A program made the position numbers and the translations under genes. A stretch of DNA of 64,000 nucleotides from Bacteroides sp. 51 (GTDB lineage: Bacteria; Bacteroidota; Bacteroidia; Bacteroidales; Bacteroidaceae): the NCBI RefSeq assembly GCF_010500965.1, contig NZ_QVMI01000001.1:432442-496441 (forward strand), read 5' to 3'. The notes beneath the pieces were generated by a model. The model was not told the DNA's origin and did not search any database. It saw nothing but the letters and a program-made list of their open reading frames with translations. Below, in pieces: positions 16,299-24,872 of the stretch; position 1 is the stretch's first letter; every line of letters begins with the position of its first letter.

Positions 16299-17795
16299 TT
16301 ATTTCGAATACTTACCCCAGTCAATATTTCTCATATCACCTGTTTCATTGAAAACAGCATGCATACCAAGTGCAGCCTGAATGCAATGAGGCGTCTGTCC
16401 TTTACCTGCCAGTTTCACATAATCCCAAAGGATTTGCTTGTAGTCAGGATGTGCACAATTCTCGATGATAGCACGTGAACGTTCTACCGGACTCTTTCCG
16501 CGCAGGTCGGCGATACCTTGTTCGGTGATAACCACATTTACCGAGTGCTCGTTGTGGTCGTGGTGCGATACCATCGGAACAATAGAACTGATCATGCCAC
16601 CTTTAGCCACAGAAGGACAAGAGAAGATAGAGATAAAGGCATTGCGGGTGAAATCGCCCGAACCACCAATACCATTCATCATCTTCGTTCCTGTGATATG
16701 CGTAGAGTTAATATTACCATAAATATCAGCTTCAATTGCTGTATTCATAGCAATGATTCCCAAACGACGAACGACTTCGGGATTATTAGAGATTTCCGAA
16801 GGGCGAAGCACCAACTTGTCGCGGAAGAAGTCCATATCGTTATAGATCTCATCCAAACAACCATTGGTAACGGACAATGAACAAGTACTACCAAACTTGA
16901 TACGTCCTTCTCTCATCAACTTAATCACTGAGTCTTGAATAACTTCAGTATACATCTCAAAAGCAGGGATCGTCTTATCGCGTCCCAACGCTCCTAATAC
17001 TGCATTGGCGATATTGCCTACACCCGATTGCAGAGGAAGGAAGGTAGATGGAATAATACCACGTTTCATATCCGCAGCCAGGAAGTTGGCTACATTAATA
17101 CCGATCTGATCGGTGATAGGATCTGGTTCGGTAAAATCGCGCGCTTCATCACACAGGTTTACTTCTACCACGCCTACAATCTTCTTAGGATCTACCTGAA
17201 CGTAAGGCTTACCGATGCGGTCGTTGGGTTTATAGATTGGAATTTCGCGACGGTAAGGAGGATCAAGTGGTTCGTACACATCGTGCAATCCCATCATGCT
17301 CTTGCTATGCGCGCTGTTTAATTCCACAATAATCTGATCGGCCAGGCGGCAGATAGACGGGCTGATACCCCCGGCGGCAGTCAGGTAGATTTTACCATCT
17401 GCTGTCAGTTCGCAAGCCTCAATGATAGCTACGTTTACCTTTCCAAGGAAACCGAAGCGCACTTCCTGAGCCATTTGTGAGAGGTGAATATCGTTGTATG
17501 CAATTTCTCCGCTGTTCACCGCCTTGCGGAAATCTCCGTTCGTGGTATAAGGAGCGCGGTAGCGTAGGGCTTTAGCGCGTGACAACACTCCGTCGCAAGA
17601 GTCACCTGTCGATGCACCGCTCAGGATGTCAATCTGAAAAGGGTTGCCCTTGGCATGTTCTTCTTCTGCAATTTTAGCAATCTCAGGGGTTACGGCTTTG
17701 GGTGTTCCTGCAGGGGTAAATCCGCTAACTCCCACCACATAGCCATGTTTTACAATACTCGCAGCTTCTGCTGCAGTCAAGATTTTAAATGACAT
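16299..17795 (-). CDS. Acetyl-CoA hydrolase/transferase (succinyl-CoA:acetate CoA-transferase type)
   Basis: A 498-residue cytoplasmic enzyme of the Cat1/Ach1 family at full length. Visible features are the N-terminal VGVSGFTPAGTPKAV loop, the SGASTGDSCDGVL region, TAAGGISPSICRLADQIIVELN, and the C-terminal IGGSGDFTRNAFISIFSCPSVAKGG motif around residues 375-400 with the SHHDHNEHSVNVVITEQG segment. The family moves CoA between acetate and succinate or propionate, fitting the acetate/succinate/propionate fermentation of gut Bacteroidales. The exact acyl specificity cannot be read from sequence. It is a single gene after a small membrane-anchored protein gene. Confidence 0.9.
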   Translation of the reverse strand: MSFKILTAAEAASIVKHGYVVGVSGFTPAGTPKAVTPEIAKIAEEEHAKGNPFQIDILSGASTGDSCDGVLSRAKALRYRAPYTTNGDFRKAVNSGEIAYNDIHLSQMAQEVRFGFLGKVNVAIIEACELTADGKIYLTAAGGISPSICRLADQIIVELNSAHSKSMMGLHDVYEPLDPPYRREIPIYKPNDRIGKPYVQVDPKKIVGVVEVNLCDEARDFTEPDPITDQIGINVANFLAADMKRGIIPSTFLPLQSGVGNIANAVLGALGRDKTIPAFEMYTEVIQDSVIKLMREGRIKFGSTCSLSVTNGCLDEIYNDMDFFRDKLVLRPSEISNNPEVVRRLGIIAMNTAIEADIYGNINSTHITGTKMMNGIGGSGDFTRNAFISIFSCPSVAKGGMISSIVPMVSHHDHNEHSVNVVITEQGIADLRGKSPVERSRAIIENCAHPDYKQILWDYVKLAGKGQTPHCIQAALGMHAVFNETGDMRNIDWGKYSK

Positions 17796-17831
17796 AATGA
17801 TTATAGTATATTTTCGTGATTAGATTATCAT

Positions 17832-18206
17832 TTAATATTTCCTGTTTAGGATCTCGGACCAAATGATGCCCCGTCGCACCTCTTCGGCAGATTCGATATT
17901 AAACTCTTGATTGCCACTGGACTCTTCCTGAATAGGCGGTGGCGGTGGTATTTCCGATTTTTGGGTTTGTCTTCGCGGAGTATGTTCTGCGGTCTTTGGA
18001 GCAGAAGGGGGTAAGTCATAGTCATAGGAAAGAAATGGCGCAGGATTGGTTCTTTCGTATTCCATATCCTCCATTTCCCTGTCTCTCTGGGGTATATTCA
18101 TCTTGGGGCGCTGCTGCTTCCCTTCTTCACCGTTGCCAATAGCTTTCCTTACAACAGCGAAGATAATGATACCAATGACGATGAGTACTTGAACAATATC
18201 TCCCAT
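17832..18206 (-). CDS. Small membrane-anchored protein, unknown function
   Basis: A 124-residue protein with one N-terminal membrane helix (VQVLIVIGIIIFAVV, residues 5-19), a charged Gln/Arg-rich stretch, a Pro-rich disordered middle (KSEIPPPPPIQEE) and a conserved-looking C-terminal end EEVRRGIIWSEILNRKY. The pattern of helix, disordered linker and short terminal peptide suggests a scaffold or a docking tail exposed to the cytoplasm. I know similar short proteins in Bacteroidota but no assigned role. It lies 36 bases upstream of the CoA-transferase gene on the same strand. Confidence 0.7.
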   Translation of the reverse strand: MGDIVQVLIVIGIIIFAVVRKAIGNGEEGKQQRPKMNIPQRDREMEDMEYERTNPAPFLSYDYDLPPSAPKTAEHTPRRQTQKSEIPPPPPIQEESSGNQEFNIESAEEVRRGIIWSEILNRKY

Positions 18207-18619
18207 ACAATTTCGGAATTGATTGCCAAAGATATGGATTTAATCTGATAGAAACTAAGAATATAGCATGAAAAAAGGGCAGCTTCACAGCTCCCCTTAA
18301 TTTTTTTAACCTAAACCTTAACTATGAAAAAATCTAATGTTTCTTTCATTTCACAAATATGTGAATTATTATAAAAGAGGCAAAATAGTTCTCAAAAAAA
18401 TATGCACCCCCTTAACATTTATTATATATTTTGTCCCCAAAATGGCCTTTTTAACGGTATTTCTAGCCGGATTTACCCTACTACTATTGCAAAGTGAATA
18501 TGGTGTCACTGAAGATATTCCATTTTGAAACGATGTAAGTTATGCAGTATTTTGTATTTTTTGCGTTTATTATGTATTGGCAACACCCGAATCTAAATTA
18601 TAACTAAACTTAAATTGCA
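18207..18619. other. Intergenic region with orphan terminator and leader-like ORFs
   Basis: About 410 bases without a secure gene. It holds a hairpin plus T-run (18275-18307) followed by TAACCTAAACCTTAACT and a 16-codon ORF starting MKKSNVSF (18324-18374). An overlapping 63-codon ORF (18337-18528) has a hydrophobic stretch FLTVFLAGFTLLLLQ reminiscent of a signal sequence. I judge these to be a leader or the remains of a decayed secreted-protein gene rather than a functional gene. Confidence 0.45.
18275..18307 (+). terminator. Terminator-like hairpin with no co-oriented gene upstream
   Basis: AAGGGCAGCT-TCAC-AGCTCCCCTT (one C-C mismatch) followed by AA and seven T. On the plus strand the nearest upstream gene ends at 16227, beyond its own terminator, so this is more likely an attenuator in a leader than the end of a gene. 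Confidence 0.6.
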
Positions 18620-19231
18620 TTGATTATGAAAACTAACCTATTCTACCTATTCCTGATAACCTCTTTATTGATGGGCTTAAGCGCTTGTGACGACAATGAT
18701 GAACGGCACAACAAAGAGATGGTCGTAACTATTGCTTCGGAAAAAAAGATATTTGATGGCGATTTTTTGTTTTCGCCTTATTGGGCAAAGGAAGCAGGTG
18801 ATGATAAATGGAGCGCTATTGATGCTATTGGAGGTTTTGAACATGAAGACGGTTATGAGTGCGTATTGAGAATTTGGCGTGAGAAATGGCACGACGGTGA
18901 AGTTGCAGATGCCAGTATATACAGATATAAACTTCTGGAAACTCTGTCTAAGGTAAAGAAAGACTCCGAGAATATTCCTTCTCAACATCTTTTCATTCAA
19001 ATAGCTTCCCGGAAAACAGGAGATCCCGATATGCCATATTATGCCAGATTGGGCGGGGAGAATTGGAAACCATTTCCCAATATTGAGGGTTTTGTCCATG
19101 AAGTAGGGCATGAATACCGTTTGATTATATCCAGAAATTTTCAAGGTAGTGATGCTCCTGCTAAATTCACTTACTCTTATGTGAGCACTAGTGAAGATAA
19201 AGAGATAGATACGAGTGGTTTACCTCAATAA
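18620..19231 (+). CDS. Lipoprotein with tandem DUF4377-like repeats
   Basis: A 203-residue lipoprotein; the start may be 18620 or the in-frame ATG at 18626 (MKTNLF). The signal ends in a lipobox LSA-Cys. Two similar segments, WSAIDAIGGFEHEDGYECVLRIWR (about 74-97) and WKPFPNIEGFVHEVGHEYRLIISR (about 153-176), match the W..I.GF..E.G.EY.L pattern of DUF4377 and suggest an internal duplication. The ends of the repeats differ and the second is better conserved. The function of DUF4377 is unknown; cell-envelope location is certain from the signal. It is a single-gene unit. Confidence 0.72.
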   Translation: MIMKTNLFYLFLITSLLMGLSACDDNDERHNKEMVVTIASEKKIFDGDFLFSPYWAKEAGDDKWSAIDAIGGFEHEDGYECVLRIWREKWHDGEVADASIYRYKLLETLSKVKKDSENIPSQHLFIQIASRKTGDPDMPYYARLGGENWKPFPNIEGFVHEVGHEYRLIISRNFQGSDAPAKFTYSYVSTSEDKEIDTSGLPQ

Positions 19232-19308
19232 TTACCTCCGATGCATGGCTTGAAAGCCTTTTTACGCTACTTTTCAGTTTTCTAAAGCATATTTTGCGTT
19301 TTTGCGAT

Positions 19309-19316
19309 TATCTTTG
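19309..19316 (+). promoter_or_regulatory. Promoter -7 box (TATCTTTG) for miaB
   Basis: Perfect TAnnTTTG 24 bases before the ATG at 19341. Because the open frame extends upstream through this box, the box supports the later start. Confidence 0.65.
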
Positions 19317-19340
19317 TACCCGAATTTAAATCGTAAGAAC

Positions 19341-20705
19341 ATGAAGGAATTAGCGGGAGCAGACTTTAAATCTGCAACTGTAGATGACAACAAGAAGTTG
19401 TTCATCGAAACCTACGGCTGCCAAATGAATGTGGCTGATAGTGAAGTTATTGCATCGGTTATGCAGATGGCGGGTTATTCGCCGGCAGAACGATTGGAAG
19501 ATGCCGATGCAGTGTTTCTAAACACCTGTTCCATTCGCGACAACGCGGAACAGAAGATTCTTAATCGCCTGGAGTTCTTCCATGCGATGCGTAAGAAGCG
19601 CAAAAAACTGATTGTCGGTGTATTGGGTTGTATGGCCGAGCGTGTGAAGGACGACCTGATCGAACATCACCATGTGGATTTGGTAGTTGGTCCCGATGCC
19701 TATCTTACTTTGCCCGAGTTGATTGCTGCTGTTGAGGCTGGCGAAAAGGCGATCAATGTAGCACTGTCTACTACGGAAACTTACCGGGATATAATCCCCT
19801 CGCGAATCTGTGGGAATCATATATCGGGTTTTGTATCTATTATGAGGGGTTGCAATAATTTCTGCACCTATTGTATTGTGCCTTACACGCGTGGACGCGA
19901 AAGAAGCCGTGATGTGGAAAGCATCCTCAATGAAGTAAAAGACCTGATGTCTAAAGGCTACAAGGAAATAACCTTACTGGGACAAAATGTAAACTCTTAT
20001 CGCTTTGAAAAGGGCGAGAGCGTAATCACGTTCCCTATGCTGCTACGTACGGTAGCCGAAGCTGCTCCGGGCGTCCGCATTCGCTTTAGTACATCTCACC
20101 CAAAAGATATGAGTGATGAGACGATCAAGGTAATTGCTGAAGTGCCTAATGTATGTAAGCACATTCACTTGCCGGTGCAGAGTGGCAGCTCGGAAGTACT
20201 GAAGAAGATGAACCGTAAATATACCCGCGAATGGTATTTGGAACGAGTAGATGCTATTCGTCGCATGATTCCGGATTGCGGATTAAGTACAGATATTTTC
20301 TCGGGTTTCCACTCCGAAACCGAAGAGGACCACAAGCAGTCTCTCTCCTTGATGGAGATTTGTGGATTTGATTCTGCTTTTATGTTTAAATACTCTGAGC
20401 GTCCCGGTACCTATGCATCAAAACATCTGAAAGATGATATACCTGAGGAGGTGAAAGTAGCCCGGTTGAATGAAATTATCGCATTACAAAACCGCCTATC
20501 CGCCGAATCGAACAATCGTTGTATTGGAAATGTATATGAGGTATTGGTAGAAGGAACCTCCAAACGCTCGCGCGAACAACTCGTAGGACGAACCGAACAA
20601 AACCGTGTGGTGGTGTTCGACCGGGGTAATCACAAAATCGGCGATTATGTCAATGTGAAGATTACCGAGGCCAGTTCGGCTACTCTAAAAGGCGAAGCCT
20701 TTTAG
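19341..20705 (+). CDS. miaB: tRNA-2-methylthio-N6-dimethylallyladenosine synthase
   Basis: A 454-residue radical SAM methylthiotransferase. The N-terminal UPF0004 domain carries the auxiliary cluster cysteines (ETYGCQMN, NTCSIRDNA, GCMAERVK). The radical SAM CxxxCxxC motif is CNNFCTYCIVPYTRGRERSR at about residues 169-188, and a C-terminal TRAM domain ends KITEASSATLKGE. It adds a methylthio group to i6A37 in tRNAs reading UNN codons. The start at 19341 was chosen over 19302 because a promoter -7 box lies between them and family alignments begin near KLFIETYGC. The stop codon is the base of a long hairpin. Confidence 0.95.
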   Translation: MKELAGADFKSATVDDNKKLFIETYGCQMNVADSEVIASVMQMAGYSPAERLEDADAVFLNTCSIRDNAEQKILNRLEFFHAMRKKRKKLIVGVLGCMAERVKDDLIEHHHVDLVVGPDAYLTLPELIAAVEAGEKAINVALSTTETYRDIIPSRICGNHISGFVSIMRGCNNFCTYCIVPYTRGRERSRDVESILNEVKDLMSKGYKEITLLGQNVNSYRFEKGESVITFPMLLRTVAEAAPGVRIRFSTSHPKDMSDETIKVIAEVPNVCKHIHLPVQSGSSEVLKKMNRKYTREWYLERVDAIRRMIPDCGLSTDIFSGFHSETEEDHKQSLSLMEICGFDSAFMFKYSERPGTYASKHLKDDIPEEVKVARLNEIIALQNRLSAESNNRCIGNVYEVLVEGTSKRSREQLVGRTEQNRVVVFDRGNHKIGDYVNVKITEASSATLKGEAF

Positions 20706-20792
20706 AGTAGAAAATTGAAAGTTGAAAGTTGAAAGTGATCCATGCGGCATCGCAACTTTCAACTTTCAACTTTCAATTTTCAACTCTAAAAG
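20699..20792. repeat. Long heptamer hairpin 1 (TTGAAAG units) between convergent genes
   Basis: The whole gap between miaB (plus) and the PspC-like gene (minus) is one inverted repeat of about 37 bases per arm, made of repeated TTGAAAG heptamers on the left and CTTTCAA on the right. The loop contains CCATGCGGCATCG. The left arm starts inside the miaB stop and the right arm ends two bases before the PspC-like stop. It probably terminates both transcripts. Confidence 0.8.
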
Positions 20793-20793
20793 A

Positions 20794-20976
20794 CTACCTG
20801 TCCGGCATAATAATCCAAAGAATTATATAAATTGGTATTCCTGCGAAGGCAGTGAAGATAGTGAGTAGTGCATACACCAGGCGGGCTATTGTATAATCCA
20901 TTCCGAAGTACTCGGCAATTCCGCCACATACTCCGGCTATTACTTTGTTCTTCGATTTCACTAATCGTTTCGTCAT
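20794..20976 (-). CDS. PspC-domain membrane protein
   Basis: A 60-residue protein that is essentially a single PspC domain: basic N-terminus MTKRLVKSKN, the VIAGVCGGIAEYFGMD motif (residues 12-27), TIARLVYALLTIF, then a membrane segment ending PIYIILWIIMPDR. In enterobacteria PspC senses inner-membrane stress for the phage-shock response; in Bacteroidota isolated PspC domains are common with unknown partners. It is a single gene on the minus strand, with only a heptamer hairpin behind it. Confidence 0.92.
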   Translation of the reverse strand: MTKRLVKSKNKVIAGVCGGIAEYFGMDYTIARLVYALLTIFTAFAGIPIYIILWIIMPDR

Positions 20977-21156
20977 ATTCTTATTGCTATTGGTTTGGCA
21001 ACAAAAATAGCGATAAATGGAGGCTTCCTACCTTAATATATTATTAAAAGACCTTAAAGAATAATACCTACATCACATTTTATTTGTTTCTTTGCACCAT
21101 ATTTGGGTAAACTGTACCTTGTTTTCGATAACATTTCAGTACTGTAAAGAGAACGA

Positions 21157-22065
21157 ATGGATAAATTCATTGTAAAAGCCTGTCCGCAGTGTAGCGGTAC
21201 GCACCTAAAGCACGTCATGACTTGTACGGATTTTTATGCTTCAGGCGAGCAGTTCGAGTTACATTCCTGTGAAGATTGTCAGTTTACATTTACCCAAGGG
21301 TTTCCTACCGGAGCTGCAATGGATAGATATTATGAAAGCTCCGATTACATTTCCCACTCCGATACCAAAAAAGGAATGATGAACAGTGTTTATCACCGGG
21401 TGCGTGCGTACATGCTCGGTAGAAAAGCGCGTTTGGTAGCGAAGGAGGCACGCCGTACTTCCGGTAAATTGCTGGACATAGGTACGGGTACCGGATATTT
21501 CGCGTCTACTATGGTAAAGAAGGGCTGGGAAGTTGAGGCTATTGAAAAGAATGCTCAGGCACGGGCGTTCGCCAAAGAAAGATTTGACCTGGATGTGCGG
21601 CCGGAAACGGATTTAAGTACTTTTGCGCCAAATACCTTTGATGTAATCACGCTTTGGCATGTAATGGAGCACCTGGAAAACCTGAACGAAACCTGGGACC
21701 GGTTATTTGAATTACTGACCGATAAGGGTATCCTGATCATTGCAGTGCCCAACCGTGCATCTTATGATGCCGAAAAGTATGGTGCTAACTGGGCGGCTTA
21801 TGACGTGCCCAGGCATCTTTGGCATTTTACGCCGGGAACCATTCAACAATTTGGTTCCAAGCATGGTTTTATTATGGCAGAGCGCTATCCGATGCCCTTT
21901 GATGCCTTTTACGTATCCATGTTGAGCGAAAAGAACATGAAAAAGGGGTTTACCTTTTTGCGTGGTATGTATGCAGGTATGATGGCTTGGTTCAGCGCAT
22001 TGGCAAGGAAAGAAAGAAGCAGTTCGATGATTTACGTATTTAGAAAGAAACGCAATGAAAAATAA
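21157..22065 (+). CDS. Class I SAM methyltransferase with N-terminal zinc-ribbon-like motif
   Basis: A 302-residue protein. Residues 9-44 contain two CxxC pairs (CPQCSG and CEDCQF) separated by about 30 residues, suggesting a zinc ribbon. The methyltransferase core follows with motif I LLDIGTGTGYFAS (about 108-120), an acidic VEAIEKNAQA loop and VITLWHVMEHLENL typical of UbiE/COQ5-like Methyltransf_11/23 proteins. The C-terminus is amphipathic. In Bacteroidota this type sits beside ftsX as here, where the two genes overlap by 11 bases; the substrate is unknown, possibly a sugar or envelope molecule. Confidence 0.82.
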   Translation: MDKFIVKACPQCSGTHLKHVMTCTDFYASGEQFELHSCEDCQFTFTQGFPTGAAMDRYYESSDYISHSDTKKGMMNSVYHRVRAYMLGRKARLVAKEARRTSGKLLDIGTGTGYFASTMVKKGWEVEAIEKNAQARAFAKERFDLDVRPETDLSTFAPNTFDVITLWHVMEHLENLNETWDRLFELLTDKGILIIAVPNRASYDAEKYGANWAAYDVPRHLWHFTPGTIQQFGSKHGFIMAERYPMPFDAFYVSMLSEKNMKKGFTFLRGMYAGMMAWFSALARKERSSSMIYVFRKKRNEK

Positions 22066-22933
22066 ACAGAGTAACGCGCCTTCTTATTTTGATATGCAAT
22101 TTATCACCTCAAGTATCAGTACCATGCTGGTGTTGCTGTTGCTTGGGCTTGTGGTGTTCTTTGTGTTGGCGGCGAATAATCTGTCGGTTTATGTGCGTGA
22201 GAATCTGACGTTTGCTGTGCTTATCAGCGATGATATGAAGGAGGCTGATATCCTGAATCTGCAAAAGAAGCTCAATAAGGAGGCTTTCGTCAAAGAATCT
22301 GTTTATATATCCAAGAAGCAGGCGTTGAAGGAACAGACCGAGGCTATGGGTACTGATCCGCAGGAGTTCTTAGGTTATAATCCTTTTAAGGCGTCTATTG
22401 AGATCAGGTTGAACTCTGCGTATGCCAATTCGGATAGTATTGCCAAGATAGAGAAGTTTATTAAACAGAACAATAATATACAAGAAGTGCTGTACCAGAA
22501 GGAGTTGATTGATGCGGTGAATGATAATATTCAAGCCATTAGCCTTGTGCTTCTGATCTTAGCACTTGTATTGACGCTTATATCTTTTGCATTGATCAAT
22601 AATACAATACGCCTGACGATTTATTCCAAGCGTTTCCTGATTCATACCATGAAGTTGGTTGGGGCAAGTTGGGGCTTCATCCGCAAGCCTTTCCTGCAAC
22701 GGAATATATGGAGTGGGGTATTGGCGGCTATCCTGGCAAACGCTATATTGATGGGTGTTGCCTATTGGTTGGTGTCTTATGAGCCGGAGTTGCTTCGGGT
22801 GATTACGCCGGAGGTGATGCTCTATGTTATGATTGCCGTATTGGCATTCGGAATAATTATCACTTTCTTATGTGCTTATATATCAATCAATAGGTACCTG
22901 AGGATGAAAGCGAATACATTATATTATATATAG
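22055..22933 (+). CDS. ftsX: Cell division ABC-type permease FtsX
   Basis: A 292-residue protein with the FtsX layout: a cytoplasmic N-terminus, TM1 (MLVLLLLGLVVFFVLA, about 24-39), an extracytoplasmic domain containing LTFAVLISDDMKEADI and the ECD repeat, then three more membrane helices (about 160-185, 215-235 and 255-275). FtsX with FtsE links the divisome to peptidoglycan hydrolase control. FtsE is not adjacent, as is often the case in Bacteroidota. It overlaps the methyltransferase gene and is followed by DUF3098 and uppP, a conserved cell-wall-related group. Confidence 0.9.
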   Translation: MKNKQSNAPSYFDMQFITSSISTMLVLLLLGLVVFFVLAANNLSVYVRENLTFAVLISDDMKEADILNLQKKLNKEAFVKESVYISKKQALKEQTEAMGTDPQEFLGYNPFKASIEIRLNSAYANSDSIAKIEKFIKQNNNIQEVLYQKELIDAVNDNIQAISLVLLILALVLTLISFALINNTIRLTIYSKRFLIHTMKLVGASWGFIRKPFLQRNIWSGVLAAILANAILMGVAYWLVSYEPELLRVITPEVMLYVMIAVLAFGIIITFLCAYISINRYLRMKANTLYYI

Positions 22934-23018
22934 GGTTTTGAGTTTTGAGTTATGAGTTTTGAGTGCCTGCGGTAGACAAACTTATAACCCAAAACTCATA
23001 ACTCAAAACTTAAAACTT
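22933..23018. repeat. Long heptamer hairpin 2 (GAGTTTT/GAGTTAT units)
   Basis: Left arm of GAGTTTT/GAGTTAT units starting at the ftsX stop, right arm of AACTCAA/AACTCAT units ending some ten bases before the DUF3098 ATG. The loop contains GCCTGCGGTAGAC. It lies between two genes read in the same direction, so it probably modulates the transcript rather than ending it. Confidence 0.75.
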
Positions 23019-23027
23019 ATAACTTAA

Positions 23028-23258
23028 ATGGATAAACAGAAATTCGCCTTTGACAAAACGAACTTTATCCTTCTGGCAATCGGAATGGCGGTTGTTATTC
23101 TGGGATTTGTTCTGATGTCGGGCCCTGCATCAACAGAAACTACTTTTGAGCCTGATATTTTTAGTGTACGTAGAATCAAGGTTGCGCCGGCAGTTTGTTT
23201 TTTCGGCTTTGTATCTATGATATTTGCCGTATTACGTAAGCCTAAAGCGAAGAATTAA
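23028..23258 (+). CDS. DUF3098 small membrane protein
   Basis: A 76-residue protein with two membrane helices (about 12-30 and 54-68). The pattern [27 protein letters not shown] plus a [17 protein letters not shown] segment is diagnostic of DUF3098, a Bacteroidota family nearly always found between ftsX and uppP. Its role is unknown; the constant company of a division permease and the undecaprenyl-diphosphate phosphatase points to envelope assembly. The stop is 2 bases before uppP, so they are co-translated. Confidence 0.9.
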   Translation: MDKQKFAFDKTNFILLAIGMAVVILGFVLMSGPASTETTFEPDIFSVRRIKVAPAVCFFGFVSMIFAVLRKPKAKN

Positions 23259-23260
23259 GG

Positions 23261-24055
23261 ATGGAGTGGTTTGAGGCGCTTATCCTTGGGTTGATCCAGG
23301 GATTAACGGAATATCTTCCGGTGAGTAGTAGTGGACACCTGGCCATTGGTGCTGCTTTGTTTGGACATACTGGAGAGGAGAATCTGACGTTTGCTGTGGC
23401 TGTACACGCGGCTACGGTACTGAGTACGATAGTTGTGCTTTGGAAGGAGATAGAATGGATTGTGAAAGGCGTATTTAAATTCCAGTGGAATGAAGAAATG
23501 CGCTACGCGGTGAACATCGTCGTTTCCATGATACCTATCGGTATTGTAGGCGTATTCTTCAAGGATGAAGTGGCGGCTATTTTTGGCGAAGGATTGCTGC
23601 TGGTAGGCTGCATGTTGTTACTGACGGCCGTTTTGCTTACTTTCTCTTATTATGCAAAACCCAAACAGAAGGATAAAATATCGGTGAGAGATGCCTTTAT
23701 AATAGGTCTGTCTCAGGCATTTGCTATCTTTCCGGGGTTGTCCCGTTCGGGCACAACGATTGCTACCGGATTGCTTTTAGGAAACAAGAAAGAAAGCATT
23801 GCTCAGTTCTCATTCCTGATGGTGCTTATCCCGATCATGGGCGAGGCGTTGCTGGATTTGATGAAGGGAGGGTTTAGTCCTGCCGAGTCGGGTATTCCAA
23901 CCTTGTCGCTGGTGATTGGATTCCTTGCGGCTTTTGTTTCGGGTTGCGTGGCTTGCCGTTGGATGATTAATATCGTGAAGAAAGGAAAACTTATATATTT
24001 TGCCATTTATTGTGCCATTGCAGGAGCGGTCACAATCGGGCTAACGCTTTTATAA
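23261..24055 (+). CDS. uppP: Undecaprenyl-diphosphate phosphatase
   Basis: A 264-residue polytopic enzyme with the two BacA motifs: [20 protein letters not shown] at about residues 9-28 (catalytic Glu and Ser/His) and [18 protein letters not shown] at about 164-181 (catalytic Arg). It dephosphorylates undecaprenyl diphosphate to regenerate the lipid carrier for peptidoglycan and surface glycans, and its activity sets bacitracin resistance. It is encoded 2 bases after DUF3098 and followed by a heptamer hairpin, then truB. Complete and of normal length. Confidence 0.95.
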   Translation: MEWFEALILGLIQGLTEYLPVSSSGHLAIGAALFGHTGEENLTFAVAVHAATVLSTIVVLWKEIEWIVKGVFKFQWNEEMRYAVNIVVSMIPIGIVGVFFKDEVAAIFGEGLLLVGCMLLLTAVLLTFSYYAKPKQKDKISVRDAFIIGLSQAFAIFPGLSRSGTTIATGLLLGNKKESIAQFSFLMVLIPIMGEALLDLMKGGFSPAESGIPTLSLVIGFLAAFVSGCVACRWMINIVKKGKLIYFAIYCAIAGAVTIGLTLL

Positions 24056-24147
24056 GTTATAAGTTTTGAGTTTGGAGTTTTGAGTTGCCATGCGGTACAT
24101 TGGCTCATAACGCTAACTCATAACTCAAAACTCATAACTCAAAACTG
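24053..24147. repeat. Long heptamer hairpin 3 (GAGTTTT/GAGTTAT units)
   Basis: Same design as the hairpin at 22933: left GAGTTTT/GAGTTTG units after the uppP stop, right AACTCAT/AACTCAA units up to the truB start region. The loop GCCATGCGGTACATTGGC can itself pair at its ends (GCCA/TGGC) and shares ATGCGG with the other two hairpins. Confidence 0.78.
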
Positions 24148-24150
24148 AAT

Positions 24151-24861
24151 ATGAATTTTAAAAAAGGAGAAGTACTTTACTTTGATAAACCGCTGACGTG
24201 GACGTCGTTCAATTTGGTGTCTCGTGTGCGGTATCATTTAAGCAGGAAACTGGGAGTAAAGAAGTTGAAGGTTGGTCATGCCGGTACGTTAGACCCCCTG
24301 GCAACGGGGGTAATGATTATTTGTACGGGCAAGGCAACCAAACGGATAGAAGAGTTTCAATATCATACCAAAGAGTACGTGGCTACCATACAGCTTGGTG
24401 CAACCACGCCATCGTATGATTTGGAGAAAGAGATAGACGCTACCTACCCTACGGAGCATATTACCGAAGAAATGGTGGCAGAGATGTTGAAGAAGTTTAT
24501 AGGCGAAATCTGGCAAACGCCGCCGGCTTTTTCGGCCTGTAAAGTAGATGGAACCCGCGCCTATGACCTGGCTAGGAAGGGAAAGGAAGTAGACCTGAAA
24601 CCCAAACTGCTGGTCATCGACGAGATAGAGCTGTTGGAGTGTAATCTGCCGGAGATTAAGATCCGTGTAGTGTGTAGTAAAGGAACCTATATCCGCGCCT
24701 TGGCTCGCGATATTGGAGAGGCGCTCGGTAGCGGCGCTCACCTCACCGGACTGATCCGCACCCGTATTGGGGAGATCACACTCGATAAATGTATGGATGT
24801 TGACACCTTCCCTGAGTGGTTGGAGCAGCAGACGATTGAAATGGAAGAAGATAAGATTTAA
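24151..24861 (+). CDS. truB: tRNA pseudouridine(55) synthase
   Basis: A 236-residue pseudouridine synthase. The catalytic motif [14 protein letters not shown] (about residues 42-55) carries the essential Asp; the family motifs [12 protein letters not shown] at the N-terminus, [15 protein letters not shown], and [19 protein letters not shown] near 170-188 are all present. It makes pseudouridine 55 in the T-loop of tRNAs. It is shorter than E. coli TruB because the C-terminal PUA-like extension is reduced, which is normal in Bacteroidota. It is followed after 11 bases by queA. Confidence 0.95.
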   Translation: MNFKKGEVLYFDKPLTWTSFNLVSRVRYHLSRKLGVKKLKVGHAGTLDPLATGVMIICTGKATKRIEEFQYHTKEYVATIQLGATTPSYDLEKEIDATYPTEHITEEMVAEMLKKFIGEIWQTPPAFSACKVDGTRAYDLARKGKEVDLKPKLLVIDEIELLECNLPEIKIRVVCSKGTYIRALARDIGEALGSGAHLTGLIRTRIGEITLDKCMDVDTFPEWLEQQTIEMEEDKI

Positions 24862-24872
24862 AAAGAAAGAAT

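Noticed and set aside
18337-18528. A real 63-residue protein gene
   Set aside because: No ribosome site, odd composition, overlaps a leader-like ORF; treated as remnant or leader.
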